Translations under genes and position numbers: made by a program
The notes under the pieces: generated by a model
Told to the model about the DNA's origin: nothing
The model's database searches: none
What the model saw: only the letters and a program-made list of their open reading frames with translations
Shown: positions 9,047 to 17,955 of the stretch, piece by piece
How positions within the stretch are numbered: position 1 is the stretch's first letter
Layout: the number at the start of each line of letters is the position of its first letter
Source: Lentisphaerota bacterium
GTDB lineage: Bacteria; Verrucomicrobiota; Lentisphaeria; Victivallales; UBA1829
Reading direction: 5' to 3'
Assembly: GCA_015061845.1 (NCBI GenBank)
Contig: SUVT01000009.1
Coordinates: 1 to 47,026 of the forward strand
Length of the DNA: 47,026 nt

Positions 9047-10783
9047 ATGGATGGTTTTCTGAATGTACTCTCTATCATTGGAGCTACGCTCTTTATGATC
9101 TTTTTCTTCGGGCTCTGTATTTTTGTGCATGAACTCGGACACTTTCTTGCCGCAAAGTGGCGTGGTTTAAGGGTCACGGCGTTCTCCATCGGATTCCGTA
9201 AAGTCTGGGGTAAAACCTGGAGAGGTGTGGAGTACCGTATCGGCTGGATCCCCTTCGGCGGTTATGTTGAGATCCCGCAGGTGGATGGTGACGGTGCAAA
9301 AGTCAAAGATGAAGAAGGCAATGACATTGAGATTCCCCCTGCCAAACCCCTTGACCGCATGATCACCGTTGTTGCAGGCCCCTTCTTCAATATCCTCTTC
9401 GGTTTCCTTATCGGTACGATCATCTGGATCGTCGGGATCCCGCAGGATACACCCAATCTGAAAGAAATTGAAGTTGCGGCGATCAACATGGAAAGCCCTG
9501 AATATAAAGCCGGGCTGCGTGTCGGAGATGTCATTACAAAACTGAATGACAAGCCAATCAACGCAAGCTGGAACGGTGTTTTCAAAGAGATCATCACCAC
9601 AGTCGGTCCTGTGAAACTGACGGTTCGTGACGGAAAAACCGGAAAGATGAAAGAGATTTCCTATGTTCCGGCAGTCAATAAGAATGTTCTTCCGGATGAA
9701 GGAGTTGCCTATCCGTTCTTCATGCCGAAACTTCCGCTGATCGTATTCCCGGATAAGAATACTCCTGCATGGAACGCCGGTGTGAGAAAAGGGGACAAAG
9801 TTCTTGCTGTCAACGGACAGCGTCCTACATCCATTGATGAATTTGAAATGATGATCGACCACTCCAACGGCAATCCGGTTTCGCTCCTGATTGAACGGAA
9901 TGGAAAAGAGATCACCATTGACAATATCAAGCCTGTTCCCCATGAAATCAAAGGCGAAAAAGGAATCTGGCAGGTGGGAGTAACCTACTCTCCTGTCGCA
10001 GAAAAACTTTCTGTTCTGGATATCAAACCCGGCTCTCCCGCAGAAAAAGCCGGATTGAAGAAGGATGATATCATTAAAACGATCAACGGAAAAGTTCCTG
10101 TTCCCCGGGATTTCCCGCAGATCGTTCAGGCTGCAAAAGGGAAACCTTTGGCTCTGGAAGTCGTCCGGAAAGTACCCAAAATCAAGAAAGATGCCAAGGC
10201 TGACAAGGACAGCAAACCTGCAGCACCCGAACTTGTCGAAGAAACAGTCAAACTATCTCTCACCCCTGCGTTTATCCAGTACTACAGCATCGGTGTAGAG
10301 TATGCCTATGTTTCCCATCCGACCCCCTGGGATCAGTTCGCATCCACTATTTCTCTGACCTGGAAATCCATGCGCGCCATCGGTTACAGCATTGGCGGAA
10401 CGCTGGGATTGACAGAACAGCAGACCACGGTGAAGCCCAAACACATGAGCGGACCTGTAGGGATCGGCAGGATCCTTTACCGTTCTGTCTATGACGGCTC
10501 CCTGATGCAGGGACTGAATATCGTTGTTCTGATCACATTCAGTCTCGGTTTGCTGAACCTGCTTCCCTTCCCGGTTCTGGATGGAGGACATTTCCTGCTG
10601 GCACTTCTGGAAATCATTTTCCGGAGACCGATTCCGGAAAAATATCTGAATCCGATCTCCTATGCCTTTGTTGCGATCATCATCGCATTCATGCTTTTCG
10701 TAACTTTCTATGATGCAAAGCGTGTGATCGGAGACTTGACACCGAAGTCACCGCCGCAGCAAACAGCCCAGCCGGAGAAATAA
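9047..10783 (+). CDS. rseP: RseP-type site-2 intramembrane protease with three PDZ-like segments
   Basis: This zinc metalloprotease of the inner membrane cleaves transmembrane segments of anti-sigma factors and leftover signal peptides. The zinc motif HELGH is at residues 28-32 in the first membrane helix, and the third ligand motif LDGGH lies at about residues 512-516 after LLPFPV. PDZ-like GLGF-type segments appear near residues 150-177 (AGLRVGDVI), 242-260 (AGVRKGDKVLAVNG) and 331-350 (AGLKKDDIIKTING), then a lysine-rich linker around 380-400. At 578 residues it is longer than the 450-residue enterobacterial RseP with two PDZ domains, and the extra length fits the third PDZ. A LacI-type regulator begins one base after its stop. 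Confidence 0.95.
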   Translation: MDGFLNVLSIIGATLFMIFFFGLCIFVHELGHFLAAKWRGLRVTAFSIGFRKVWGKTWRGVEYRIGWIPFGGYVEIPQVDGDGAKVKDEEGNDIEIPPAKPLDRMITVVAGPFFNILFGFLIGTIIWIVGIPQDTPNLKEIEVAAINMESPEYKAGLRVGDVITKLNDKPINASWNGVFKEIITTVGPVKLTVRDGKTGKMKEISYVPAVNKNVLPDEGVAYPFFMPKLPLIVFPDKNTPAWNAGVRKGDKVLAVNGQRPTSIDEFEMMIDHSNGNPVSLLIERNGKEITIDNIKPVPHEIKGEKGIWQVGVTYSPVAEKLSVLDIKPGSPAEKAGLKKDDIIKTINGKVPVPRDFPQIVQAAKGKPLALEVVRKVPKIKKDAKADKDSKPAAPELVEETVKLSLTPAFIQYYSIGVEYAYVSHPTPWDQFASTISLTWKSMRAIGYSIGGTLGLTEQQTTVKPKHMSGPVGIGRILYRSVYDGSLMQGLNIVVLITFSLGLLNLLPFPVLDGGHFLLALLEIIFRRPIPEKYLNPISYAFVAIIIAFMLFVTFYDAKRVIGDLTPKSPPQQTAQPEK

Positions 10784-10784
10784 T

Positions 10785-11816
10785 ATGGCAAAAAAAGCCG
10801 GAACCGCTGTTTCCATCTCAGACATTGCAGAAAAATGCGGTGTCAGCGCCATGACGGTCAGCCGTGTTATGCGGCAAAGTCCGGTTGTGAGCAAACAGAC
10901 AAGGGAACAGGTTCTGGCTGCGGCAGAAGAGCTGGGATATCTGAAAGGCTCCCGTCTCGGCAGACCCGCCGGAAAGCAGAAAGAGGCTCACACAAGGGTC
11001 CGTTTGATCTGCGGAACGCCGGAACGCGGTCCTGTTGTGTTCCAGATGCGCCTTCTTTCCGCCGTAGAACGTGCGCTGACCGCAAGAAACTGCGAATGTG
11101 TTCTCTACTGCGGAACAGGGGATTACCGCACCTTCCTGCGCCTGCAAGCCTCGGCATTAAAGACAGAAGCACAGGCGACATTCATCATCGGAGATTTCCC
11201 GGAACAGCAGCTCTCTTCTCTCATCGCCGCTTTTCCCGGAGCGATCCTCATTGACAACCCGGGGCTCCCGGATTCCAACGCTTCCTTCAACTCCTTTGCA
11301 TTCAATAATGCGGCAGCGGCAGAAATGGCACTATCGCACCTGATGGAACAGGGATATGAAGAGCCGCTGATCATCACCGGGCCGGAATCTCATTTCTTCT
11401 CAAAAGAAATCGAAGACGGATGCCGGAATTTTATAGAAAAATACGGCAGAAAAATGCCGGAGATCATCCGGACGGATTACACTCCGGCTTCTGCAGAAGC
11501 GGTCATGCGGGATTACCTGAGATCCGGCAAAAAATTTGATTCTGTCTTCACGACCGATGAAATTGCCACCGGGATCTACCGCGCCATGCTGTCATGCGGA
11601 CGGAAAATCCCCGGAGATGCTGCGATCTGCGGATGTGACAATCTTCCATCCGGAGCAGTTCTCTATCCGTCATTGACCACCATTGCGCTTGATTATGAAG
11701 AACTTGCAAGAAACGCAGTGGAATTTGTGATCCGGAAAGAGAAAGCAAATCTTCCGAAACGGGTCAGACTTATGCCCTCTCTGCTTGTCCGGGAATCAAC
11801 AGAAAAACGTTCCTGA
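10785..11816 (+). CDS. LacI-family transcriptional regulator
   Basis: The 343-residue protein begins with a helix-turn-helix (SISDIAEKCGVSAMTVSRVM, about residues 10-29) and hinge (AAEELGY), followed by a periplasmic-binding-protein-like sensor domain (about 60-340; FTTDEIATGIYRAM, CGCDNLPSGAVLYPSLTTI). Such proteins repress sugar genes until a ligand binds. It starts one base after rseP, so it appears to be read through from the housekeeping run, while the next gene has its own promoter. A basic, Gly/Arg-rich stretch (GSRLGRPAGKQK) joins the domains. No sugar gene is directly adjacent, so its ligand cannot be stated; the accessory block further right is a possible target. Confidence 0.88.
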   Translation: MAKKAGTAVSISDIAEKCGVSAMTVSRVMRQSPVVSKQTREQVLAAAEELGYLKGSRLGRPAGKQKEAHTRVRLICGTPERGPVVFQMRLLSAVERALTARNCECVLYCGTGDYRTFLRLQASALKTEAQATFIIGDFPEQQLSSLIAAFPGAILIDNPGLPDSNASFNSFAFNNAAAAEMALSHLMEQGYEEPLIITGPESHFFSKEIEDGCRNFIEKYGRKMPEIIRTDYTPASAEAVMRDYLRSGKKFDSVFTTDEIATGIYRAMLSCGRKIPGDAAICGCDNLPSGAVLYPSLTTIALDYEELARNAVEFVIRKEKANLPKRVRLMPSLLVRESTEKRS

Positions 11817-11905
11817 TCCATTTCCTTATCTCTCTTTCCGGCAGCCTCCCTCAGAAAAACCAGCAGATATAAAAAAGAAGTTCTGTACTAAATGATTCTG
11901 ACATC

Positions 11906-11934
11906 TTGAAAATAAACATTTTCAATGTTATATT
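11906..11934 (+). promoter_or_regulatory. Promoter of the YejM-like gene with embedded inverted repeat
   Basis: TTGAAA (11906-11911), 17 bases, TATATT (11929-11934), 26 bases before the gene start. TTGAAAAT and ATTTTCAA (11906-11925) form an eight-base inverted repeat covering the -35 and part of the spacer, which could be an operator. Confidence 0.7.
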
Positions 11935-11960
11935 ACGGGATCATGAAAGAAAGGCAATAA

Positions 11961-13805
11961 ATGAAAATCAACAGACTCAAAGAATATTTCGGCAGCAGAA
12001 AAGAATTATTTTCTGCATCACTCCGTTTTGGAATCTTGAACTACTTTATATTCGTTCTGATCGGTATATACTGCAGGATTCAAGCCTATATTTCAGAAAA
12101 CAGTCTCATCGGAGAACTCTATACACTGGTTCTCTTCGTTGCTCTGCCGGGAGTGCTTGCACTGCTTCTTGCACTGATAACAGGGCTGGGAGCGTGTTTC
12201 AATAAAATTGCTATGTGGATCATCGGAACCATTGCCGGAATTTTCTGTACGACATATCTTCTTATTGATGCCGTAGTCTTTACTCAATATCAGTTCCATA
12301 TTGACTCTGCCATGCTTGCTCTTTTTCTTTCGGATGCGGGCTTGGAATTGATTCCCTTTTCCACGGAAATGTTCCTGATGGCTGCAGCAGCTTTCCTTAT
12401 AATCATTGCAGCAATTTCCGGATTGATGTTCCTTGCAGTAAAAATGCAGAAGAAAATCTGGACAAAATGTTCGCTTTATGCTGCGATCGTTTTTCTTTCC
12501 GGCTTTATCATTTACAATGGCTGGCATGCAGTTGCAACGTTTAAAGGAAATTTTGCAATCATGGAACGGAATCAGATTTTCCCGGGGAATTTCGGTTTGA
12601 CGTCAAAACGTCTTTTAACGAAACTCGGTTTCAAACCCGGCAATAAGTTTGATATGAACAGAGACCGCGGCACCTTTCATTACCCGAAAAATCCTCTTCA
12701 GTTTGAATCGAATGCTCCGAAATATAACATTGTTTTTGTGCTTGTTGATGCGTTACGCGGCGATATGGTCACGCCGGAAGTTATGCCTTATCTTTCAAAG
12801 TTTGCTGAAGAAGGTGCATATTTCTCCAACCATTTCAGCAATGGGAACTGCACCAGAAACGGTATGTTTGCCCTGTTCTCCGGAGTTCATGGAACTTATT
12901 GGAATCAGGCACTTTCCGCAGGGCGCGGCAGTGTTCTGGTCGACAGCTGTCTGGATCGGGGATATCAAACAGGGATCTTTTTCTCTGCAACCTTGACAAA
13001 TCCGGAGTTTGACCGTACAATTTTTGCGAAAGTCTCCGGAATGACGTTGAAACGGAACGGCTCAACAAAGCTCGAACGCGATTATGAAGCAGTCAATGAC
13101 TTCAAGAAATTTGTAAAGAACAGAGACAGATCCAAACCGGCATTTTCTGTTATCATGTATGATTCTCTTCATGGTTATATTGTGCCGGAAAACTTCAAAG
13201 TCCCGTTTCCTGATGCTTATAAAAGCATGAATTATCTGGCATTGAAGAAGGATGACAGAGAACAGCAGAAAAAGGTATATAACCTCATCCGGAACTCCTC
13301 TGCATTCATTGATGTTCAATTGAAAGATATGATGGAATTCCTCAAGAAAGAATATGACTGGGAAAATACTATTTTTATTATTACTTCCGATCACGGGAAC
13401 GAAGCGAATGAATCCGGAAATAATATCTGGGGACACAACAGCAAATTTTCCAGATACCAGCTGCATGTTCCTTTGATCATAGCGGGCGGTCCGATTAAAA
13501 AAGGAAAATTTGATCATCGGACCTACCACATAGATGTAGTGCCGACTTTGATGAAAATGCTGGGCTGCAAAAATCCGTTCTCTGATTATTCTTCCGGACG
13601 CTGGATTTGGGAAGACAGCAACCGGGAACTCATGATTTTCTCAAGCTATTCCAACCGTGCCATGCTTTACGATGATAAAATTTATGAAATGAACCGGAAC
13701 GGTATTGTTTACAACTACGATCTGGAAGGGAAAAATATCAAATCACCGCCGTCCGGGAAACTCACCAGGCAGTTCCTCGATGAGATTTCCCGTTTCTCAC
13801 GGTAA
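11961..13805 (+). CDS. YejM/PbgA-like membrane protein with sulfatase-fold domain
   Basis: The 614-residue protein has five predicted membrane helices in its first 190 residues and then a sulfatase/alkaline-phosphatase-fold domain outside the membrane (starting YNIVFVLVDALRGDM near residue 254). The segment NHFSNGNCTRNGMFALFSG with Thr near 298, GTYW after it, and TSDHGNE near 477 follow the YejM/PbgA pattern. In enterics YejM controls lipopolysaccharide synthesis by restraining LapB-driven LpxC turnover; other relatives add phosphoglycerol or phosphoethanolamine to envelope glycans. Here either role is possible. AGAAAGG lies about seven bases before the ATG. It has its own promoter and converges on the SGNH gene with only 15 bases between stops and no visible terminator. 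Confidence 0.82.
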   Translation: MKINRLKEYFGSRKELFSASLRFGILNYFIFVLIGIYCRIQAYISENSLIGELYTLVLFVALPGVLALLLALITGLGACFNKIAMWIIGTIAGIFCTTYLLIDAVVFTQYQFHIDSAMLALFLSDAGLELIPFSTEMFLMAAAAFLIIIAAISGLMFLAVKMQKKIWTKCSLYAAIVFLSGFIIYNGWHAVATFKGNFAIMERNQIFPGNFGLTSKRLLTKLGFKPGNKFDMNRDRGTFHYPKNPLQFESNAPKYNIVFVLVDALRGDMVTPEVMPYLSKFAEEGAYFSNHFSNGNCTRNGMFALFSGVHGTYWNQALSAGRGSVLVDSCLDRGYQTGIFFSATLTNPEFDRTIFAKVSGMTLKRNGSTKLERDYEAVNDFKKFVKNRDRSKPAFSVIMYDSLHGYIVPENFKVPFPDAYKSMNYLALKKDDREQQKKVYNLIRNSSAFIDVQLKDMMEFLKKEYDWENTIFIITSDHGNEANESGNNIWGHNSKFSRYQLHVPLIIAGGPIKKGKFDHRTYHIDVVPTLMKMLGCKNPFSDYSSGRWIWEDSNRELMIFSSYSNRAMLYDDKIYEMNRNGIVYNYDLEGKNIKSPPSGKLTRQFLDEISRFSR

Positions 13806-13820
13806 CGTAAAGTTTGCTGT

Positions 13821-14939
13821 TCAGGCGTTTTTGATTGCATTTACAGCAAAATTCATGATCCGGAGCGCATTCCCGCTGCTTTTCGGATTGTGTGCTTTGC
13901 TGACTTGCAAAACCAATGTGTGCATCCCCGGCGCAAGATCTTCTGCAAGCATCTTTGTGTAAGGATAATGCAATCCCATACTGAACGGATGAAGAAGATC
14001 CGCTTTTTTGAACGGAGAACCGTCAATACTGTAACGGATACATCCGGCATCAGGTCCGGCAGTCAGATAAAATCCGATGCAGGTTCCGTAGAACGACAGG
14101 GTCAATTCTGCACCCGGAGTTGTAGTAAAAAGAGTAGGAACGCCGGTAAAACGCTCCCTTTTGACTCCCGGCAGAGATTCCCAATCCGGGATCCCGAGGG
14201 TCCAGTTTTCATCAAATTCCGCAACAGACGGCGGCAGAAAATTCCCTTTGACAAGACTGTTTTCATCAATCAGCTCTGCCGGAATTTCTGCAGAAGAATC
14301 TTCTCCGGAAAGTTCCAGAAGTTCTTTGATCAGAGAACAGTAGATCTCATTTCCGAACTGTGCGGGATGAACTCCGCCGAAGTCGTTTGCCCAGTCAAAC
14401 TCCCCTGCGGCGATCCGGAAAGCGACTTCCTGTGCAAAACAGATGCTCGGGATCCGGTAATATTTTGCCACTTTTTCCATGGCGCGGATCTCACGGGGGA
14501 TTTTTCCTGAATTGAACGTCTGATTATGGGACTCGTTGGCTGTATAAAGGAAAACGATATCCATCTCCGGATTGTTGGCATACGCCTGACGGACCATTCC
14601 TTCCATGGCGCGCACCGTGGAAACCGGCTTCAGGTGTCCATCCTGATTGTCGTTGACGGCAAACTCGATGAAAAGCAGATCGACTTTTCCCTTGCTGAAG
14701 ACATCCTGCCCGATCCGGAACGCCCCGGTATTGGAACAGGTGGAACTGACTCCGGCATTGATAAAGTCCAGTTTTGCAGTGGGAAACATCCCGCTGATCA
14801 TCTGTGTCGCCAGGAAAGAATACCCTTTCGGCATCTCCGTAATGGAACCGCCGATATAGGCGATTCTTCCCTGTTTTTTCATCCGGAATTTTGTCAGAGA
14901 GGTCCCGACACCGCGGCGGAGCTGGATCGTTTTCGGCAT
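13821..14939 (-). CDS. SGNH/GDSL-type hydrolase
   Basis: The 372-residue protein shows the SGNH blocks: IGGSIT (catalytic Ser at residue 32), NAGVSSTCSNTG, FAVNDNQ, and DFGGVHPAQFGN (Asp and His). This fold covers esterases that remove acetyl groups from glycans, lipases and related enzymes. A C-terminal beta-rich region (TLSFYGTCIGFYLTAGPDAG) resembles an accessory carbohydrate-type domain. No signal peptide is seen. I prefer the ATG at 14939, with GGAG nine bases upstream inside the end of the preceding gene, over the TTG at 14954. It follows the Gfo/Idh gene by five bases, forming a two-gene unit. Its substrate is unknown; deacetylation of a sugar is plausible. Confidence 0.85.
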   Translation of the reverse strand: MPKTIQLRRGVGTSLTKFRMKKQGRIAYIGGSITEMPKGYSFLATQMISGMFPTAKLDFINAGVSSTCSNTGAFRIGQDVFSKGKVDLLFIEFAVNDNQDGHLKPVSTVRAMEGMVRQAYANNPEMDIVFLYTANESHNQTFNSGKIPREIRAMEKVAKYYRIPSICFAQEVAFRIAAGEFDWANDFGGVHPAQFGNEIYCSLIKELLELSGEDSSAEIPAELIDENSLVKGNFLPPSVAEFDENWTLGIPDWESLPGVKRERFTGVPTLFTTTPGAELTLSFYGTCIGFYLTAGPDAGCIRYSIDGSPFKKADLLHPFSMGLHYPYTKMLAEDLAPGMHTLVLQVSKAHNPKSSGNALRIMNFAVNAIKNA

Positions 14940-14944
14940 TTCCC

Positions 14945-16039
14945 TTATCTCCAATCCGGCAGATCATCCATGCGGATGATTTTTCCGGTTGCTTCAGATT
15001 CCCCTGCAGCAAAGCAAAAACGCATGGTCTGGTAAGCATCTTCAGGCGGAACTTCCGGAGCTTTTCCGTTTGCAACAAGTTCCATGATCCGGATATTCTG
15101 ACCGGCGGTGTTGTGGATCCAGGCGTTATCTTCTGCCATGGTATAGTTGATCTCTTCTGCCCGTGCACTGTCAAGACGTTCTCCGGTATCGGTGAAGGTC
15201 CAGCGGCGGAGTCTGCGGCGGAACACATCAGTTTCGATCATTCCCTTGGTTCCGATGATGAGATACTGAAGAACGTGTCCGTCATCCTGCTGTTTTGCCA
15301 GCAGGTCGGGGTACTGTTCGCCATGATAGGATTCTGCGGTATATGCAGTAAAAATCAGCACGCCGACGCCGCCGTTTTTGAAGCGGGTGGTGATGTTATG
15401 GTTGTCATGATATTCCACATAGGGCAGCACGCGGGGAGAGGTGACGGAAAAGACTGTATCGGGTTCAGAACCCATGAACCAACGCTGCAGGTCGAGGTAA
15501 TGAGAGAGTTTTTCGCCGATGAGGAAGCTGCCTTTTCCCTTGCTGCGCCAGGAACCTTTGGCATGATGAACAGTGCAGAGATAGCGGGTCTGGATATTCA
15601 CAACATCCCCGATGATTCCCTGATCGATCCATTCTTTTGCTTTCATGTAGAGGGTGGAGTAATGCAGTTCAAAACCGATCTGAAGGAAGCCGTTCAGCTC
15701 CTGTTTCAGCTTGATCAGCTTTGTTGCTTCTTCCAGAGTATCGCCCATAGGCTTTTCGCACATGACTTTCTTGCCTGCGCGGAGTGCGGCTTCTGCCAGT
15801 TCGATGTGAGTGTTGTTACTGGATGCGATGGAAACGAACTTGATTTCCGGATTTGCGAGGATCTCCGGCAGGTCTGCGGGGATGATCCCCAACTCTTCTG
15901 CGCGCTGTTTCCGGCGTTCCGGATCGGGTTCATATCCATAGATCCGGTTCACATGGGGGGATTGTTTTGCCGCACCCACATGGGTTGAACCCATACCACC
16001 AAGTCCGAGGACTGCAACATCAAATTTTTCCGTACTCAT
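14945..16039 (-). CDS. Gfo/Idh/MocA family oxidoreductase
   Basis: The 364-residue protein has an N-terminal Rossmann fold with the NAD(P) loop GLGGMGSTH (residues 12-20), the family motif CEKPMGD (Lys96) and a C-terminal domain with GEKLSHYLDLQRWF around residue 173, where the His is typical of the active site. The family oxidises or reduces sugar hydroxyls, inositols or related compounds, usually in the cytoplasm. It starts after the promoter at 16086-16114 and is followed closely by the SGNH hydrolase. Substrate cannot be read from sequence. Its place beside the secreted hydrolase operon suggests a sugar or cyclitol released from a glycan. Confidence 0.88.
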   Translation of the reverse strand: MSTEKFDVAVLGLGGMGSTHVGAAKQSPHVNRIYGYEPDPERRKQRAEELGIIPADLPEILANPEIKFVSIASSNNTHIELAEAALRAGKKVMCEKPMGDTLEEATKLIKLKQELNGFLQIGFELHYSTLYMKAKEWIDQGIIGDVVNIQTRYLCTVHHAKGSWRSKGKGSFLIGEKLSHYLDLQRWFMGSEPDTVFSVTSPRVLPYVEYHDNHNITTRFKNGGVGVLIFTAYTAESYHGEQYPDLLAKQQDDGHVLQYLIIGTKGMIETDVFRRRLRRWTFTDTGERLDSARAEEINYTMAEDNAWIHNTAGQNIRIMELVANGKAPEVPPEDAYQTMRFCFAAGESEATGKIIRMDDLPDWR

Positions 16040-16085
16040 GAGAATATTCTCCTTTTTGTAATTTCAAGGTTTTTCCTGCTCCGGT

Positions 16086-16114
16086 AAAATAGCACATTTC
16101 TATTGAATTTTCAA
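16086..16114 (-). promoter_or_regulatory. Promoter of the Gfo/Idh-SGNH pair
   Basis: On the minus strand TTGAAA (complement of 16109-16114), 17 bases and TATTTT (16086-16091), about 45 bases before the gene. A perfect inverted repeat ATTGAA/TTCAAT with two central bases overlaps the -35, as in the YejM-like promoter. Confidence 0.6.
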
Positions 16115-16136
16115 TCCCGCAAGGTACTTTTTCTCA

Positions 16137-16172
16137 ATTAAAAAACCGGGAGAGGAGCGACCCTTTCCCGGT
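16137..16172 (-). terminator. Intrinsic terminator of the seven-gene operon
   Basis: Minus strand: AACCGGGA (16165-16172) pairs with TCCCGGTT (16143-16150) around a 14-base loop, followed by TTTTAATT. It lies 20 bases after the stop of the PHP-type gene and upstream of the Gfo/Idh promoter, so it separates the two transcription units. Confidence 0.85.
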
Positions 16173-16191
16173 TGTGATGCAGAAACTCTGC

Positions 16192-17925
16192 TTATTCAAA
16201 GAAGAACGGTGTGGATGCCATGATGTAGCGTTCCTTTTCACCTTCTGCTTCGACACGGATATATTTATCCAGCTTCAAGCCCTTCAGCGGAACTTCCATG
16301 TTGACGGTCTTTGTTCCGGGGGTGGCTTTGAAGATCACATCTGCGCCGGAGTAGACACGGACTTCCTTGATCACGCCCTTTGTGATCTCTGCGGAGATGG
16401 AGACAACGCCGTTTTCGGCTTCTTCTCTGGTGATGACATCGCCGGGGAGATGACCATTGAGTGTGACATCAGCTTCGTTGAACCACGCCGCTGCGATGGT
16501 GTGATGATTGCGGATCGCTTTCACAACACTGTCGCGGCAGGGCTTTTCGCCGTTCAGATAAACAAAGTTGACTGCGGGGTTATCCAGAATACGGCGGAAA
16601 CCGAAGAGGTCAACAGAGTTCATCAGGGCGATCCGTCCGCCATCCAGCCAATACTTTTCAATGATCGTTCCGGACATGGGGATCAGAGGCTCTTCATCCA
16701 CTGCATCGTAGTCGTACTTGGTCCAGTAATCCACTTTGACGGGGTGGGTTGCACAGACTGCACCATGTTTTTCATGGACATAGTTGATTGCTTTTTTGAC
16801 ATAAGCATCCACTTCATCGTCGCCGTAAAGACTGCGGGTGAATTCCGGAGTGTAGGCATCGGGGTCGATACCGATGGGCAGCATGTGGTAGTTGTTGTGA
16901 CCGATGTGATCGGTGCAGGTCTGCCAGTTGAAGGGGTGATATTCCTGTCCGTCAAGGAAGAGGACCTTATCATCGGAATACTTTGCGGGGTCGAGTTTTC
17001 CGGCATAGGGGCCAACATCTTTGACAGCCAGACCGCAGATATCGAAGTTCATGTACCGCATCATTGCATTGATGGTTCCGGGAGCGGAGTCGCAGCCGTA
17101 CCAGTCAAGAGAGTGCATGTGGATATTGAGCTTGTAATTCTTCTTGATGGGCAGCTCTTTGGATTCTTCGATCACGGGTTCGGGTTCGCCATTCTTGAAG
17201 CGTTCAAAATAGGCTTCAAGGTTCTTCAGATACTTCTTCCAGAATGCAAGACAGCGGTCATCATCTGCGGGTCTCTGTTCAGGGAAAAGAAGCTGGTTCA
17301 GGAAGAACATCCCTTTGCCGTACTTGGCGCGGAGGATCAGGGCACCGTCACGGACACCGGGGTCCATGTAGGAACCGAGGATATCCCAGTTGGGGTTGGC
17401 AAGATAGCAGGACTGTGCAGCGGTTCTCAGCATTTCTGCCGGAGTCTGTTTATACTGTCTGATGATACGGAAGGTATTGGAGCAGACTCTCCAGTCGATC
17501 ATTTCGTCCGGGGTGATTTTTTCCGGAACGTTGAAGAGGCCTTTTCCTTCTTTTTCAATCCACGGCATCATGTAGATGTAGTAAGGTTCATCGCCATACT
17601 TGGTTGCATCGCCGATGGTGGGGATGTGACGGTGGATCAGCTGAGTGTAGCCGACTTCGTTGGGCAGAAAATAGGGTGCCCAGCGCTGATAATCCTGGTG
17701 CATGAAAAGCAGGATACCGCCGCGCTTGACCCAGCCGGCAATGTACTCTTCATCGTTTTCGATGTAGTCGTTGAAACCATTCTGTTCTACGATTGCGACA
17801 TCAAAATCTTCCAGATACTTCGGCTTTGAATAGTCGATCTGTTTGACATCGAATCCCTGTTCCTTCATGAATTCCTGACAGGGGAATTCAGGTTGGTGCC
17901 AATGTTTGAAATAACCGAAACGCAT
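16192..17925 (-). CDS. Two-domain protein: amidotransferase-like N terminus and PHP-type phosphoesterase-like C terminus
   Basis: The first ~220 residues look like a class I glutamine-amidotransferase or ThuA-like fold: FGYFKHWHQPEFPCQEFMK start, DVAIVEQNGF, a strand-turn GWVKRGGILLFMHQD, and later YGKGMFFLNQLLFPEQ. From about residue 270 a PHP-like metal-dependent region appears: KLNIHMHSLDWYG (H-x-H), FLDGQEYHPF and CATHPVKVDYW, then a beta-rich tail with ALMNSVDLFGF. I know no named family with this pairing. There is no signal peptide. It is the last gene of the seven-gene operon, 30 bases after the EEP gene, with AAAGGAG before the ATG. PHP domains hydrolyse phosphoesters in known cases. 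Metal ligands appear incomplete by eye, so activity is unproven. Confidence 0.65.
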   Translation of the reverse strand: MRFGYFKHWHQPEFPCQEFMKEQGFDVKQIDYSKPKYLEDFDVAIVEQNGFNDYIENDEEYIAGWVKRGGILLFMHQDYQRWAPYFLPNEVGYTQLIHRHIPTIGDATKYGDEPYYIYMMPWIEKEGKGLFNVPEKITPDEMIDWRVCSNTFRIIRQYKQTPAEMLRTAAQSCYLANPNWDILGSYMDPGVRDGALILRAKYGKGMFFLNQLLFPEQRPADDDRCLAFWKKYLKNLEAYFERFKNGEPEPVIEESKELPIKKNYKLNIHMHSLDWYGCDSAPGTINAMMRYMNFDICGLAVKDVGPYAGKLDPAKYSDDKVLFLDGQEYHPFNWQTCTDHIGHNNYHMLPIGIDPDAYTPEFTRSLYGDDEVDAYVKKAINYVHEKHGAVCATHPVKVDYWTKYDYDAVDEEPLIPMSGTIIEKYWLDGGRIALMNSVDLFGFRRILDNPAVNFVYLNGEKPCRDSVVKAIRNHHTIAAAWFNEADVTLNGHLPGDVITREEAENGVVSISAEITKGVIKEVRVYSGADVIFKATPGTKTVNMEVPLKGLKLDKYIRVEAEGEKERYIMASTPFFFE

Positions 17926-17955
17926 AGTTTAATCTCCTTTATGCAGTTTGTTTGG

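Noticed and set aside
16174-17829. Open frame of 551 codons on the plus strand opposite the PHP-type gene
   Set aside because: Composition rich in Asp, Val, Phe and Gly without motifs, and it would run through the terminator of the minus-strand operon.
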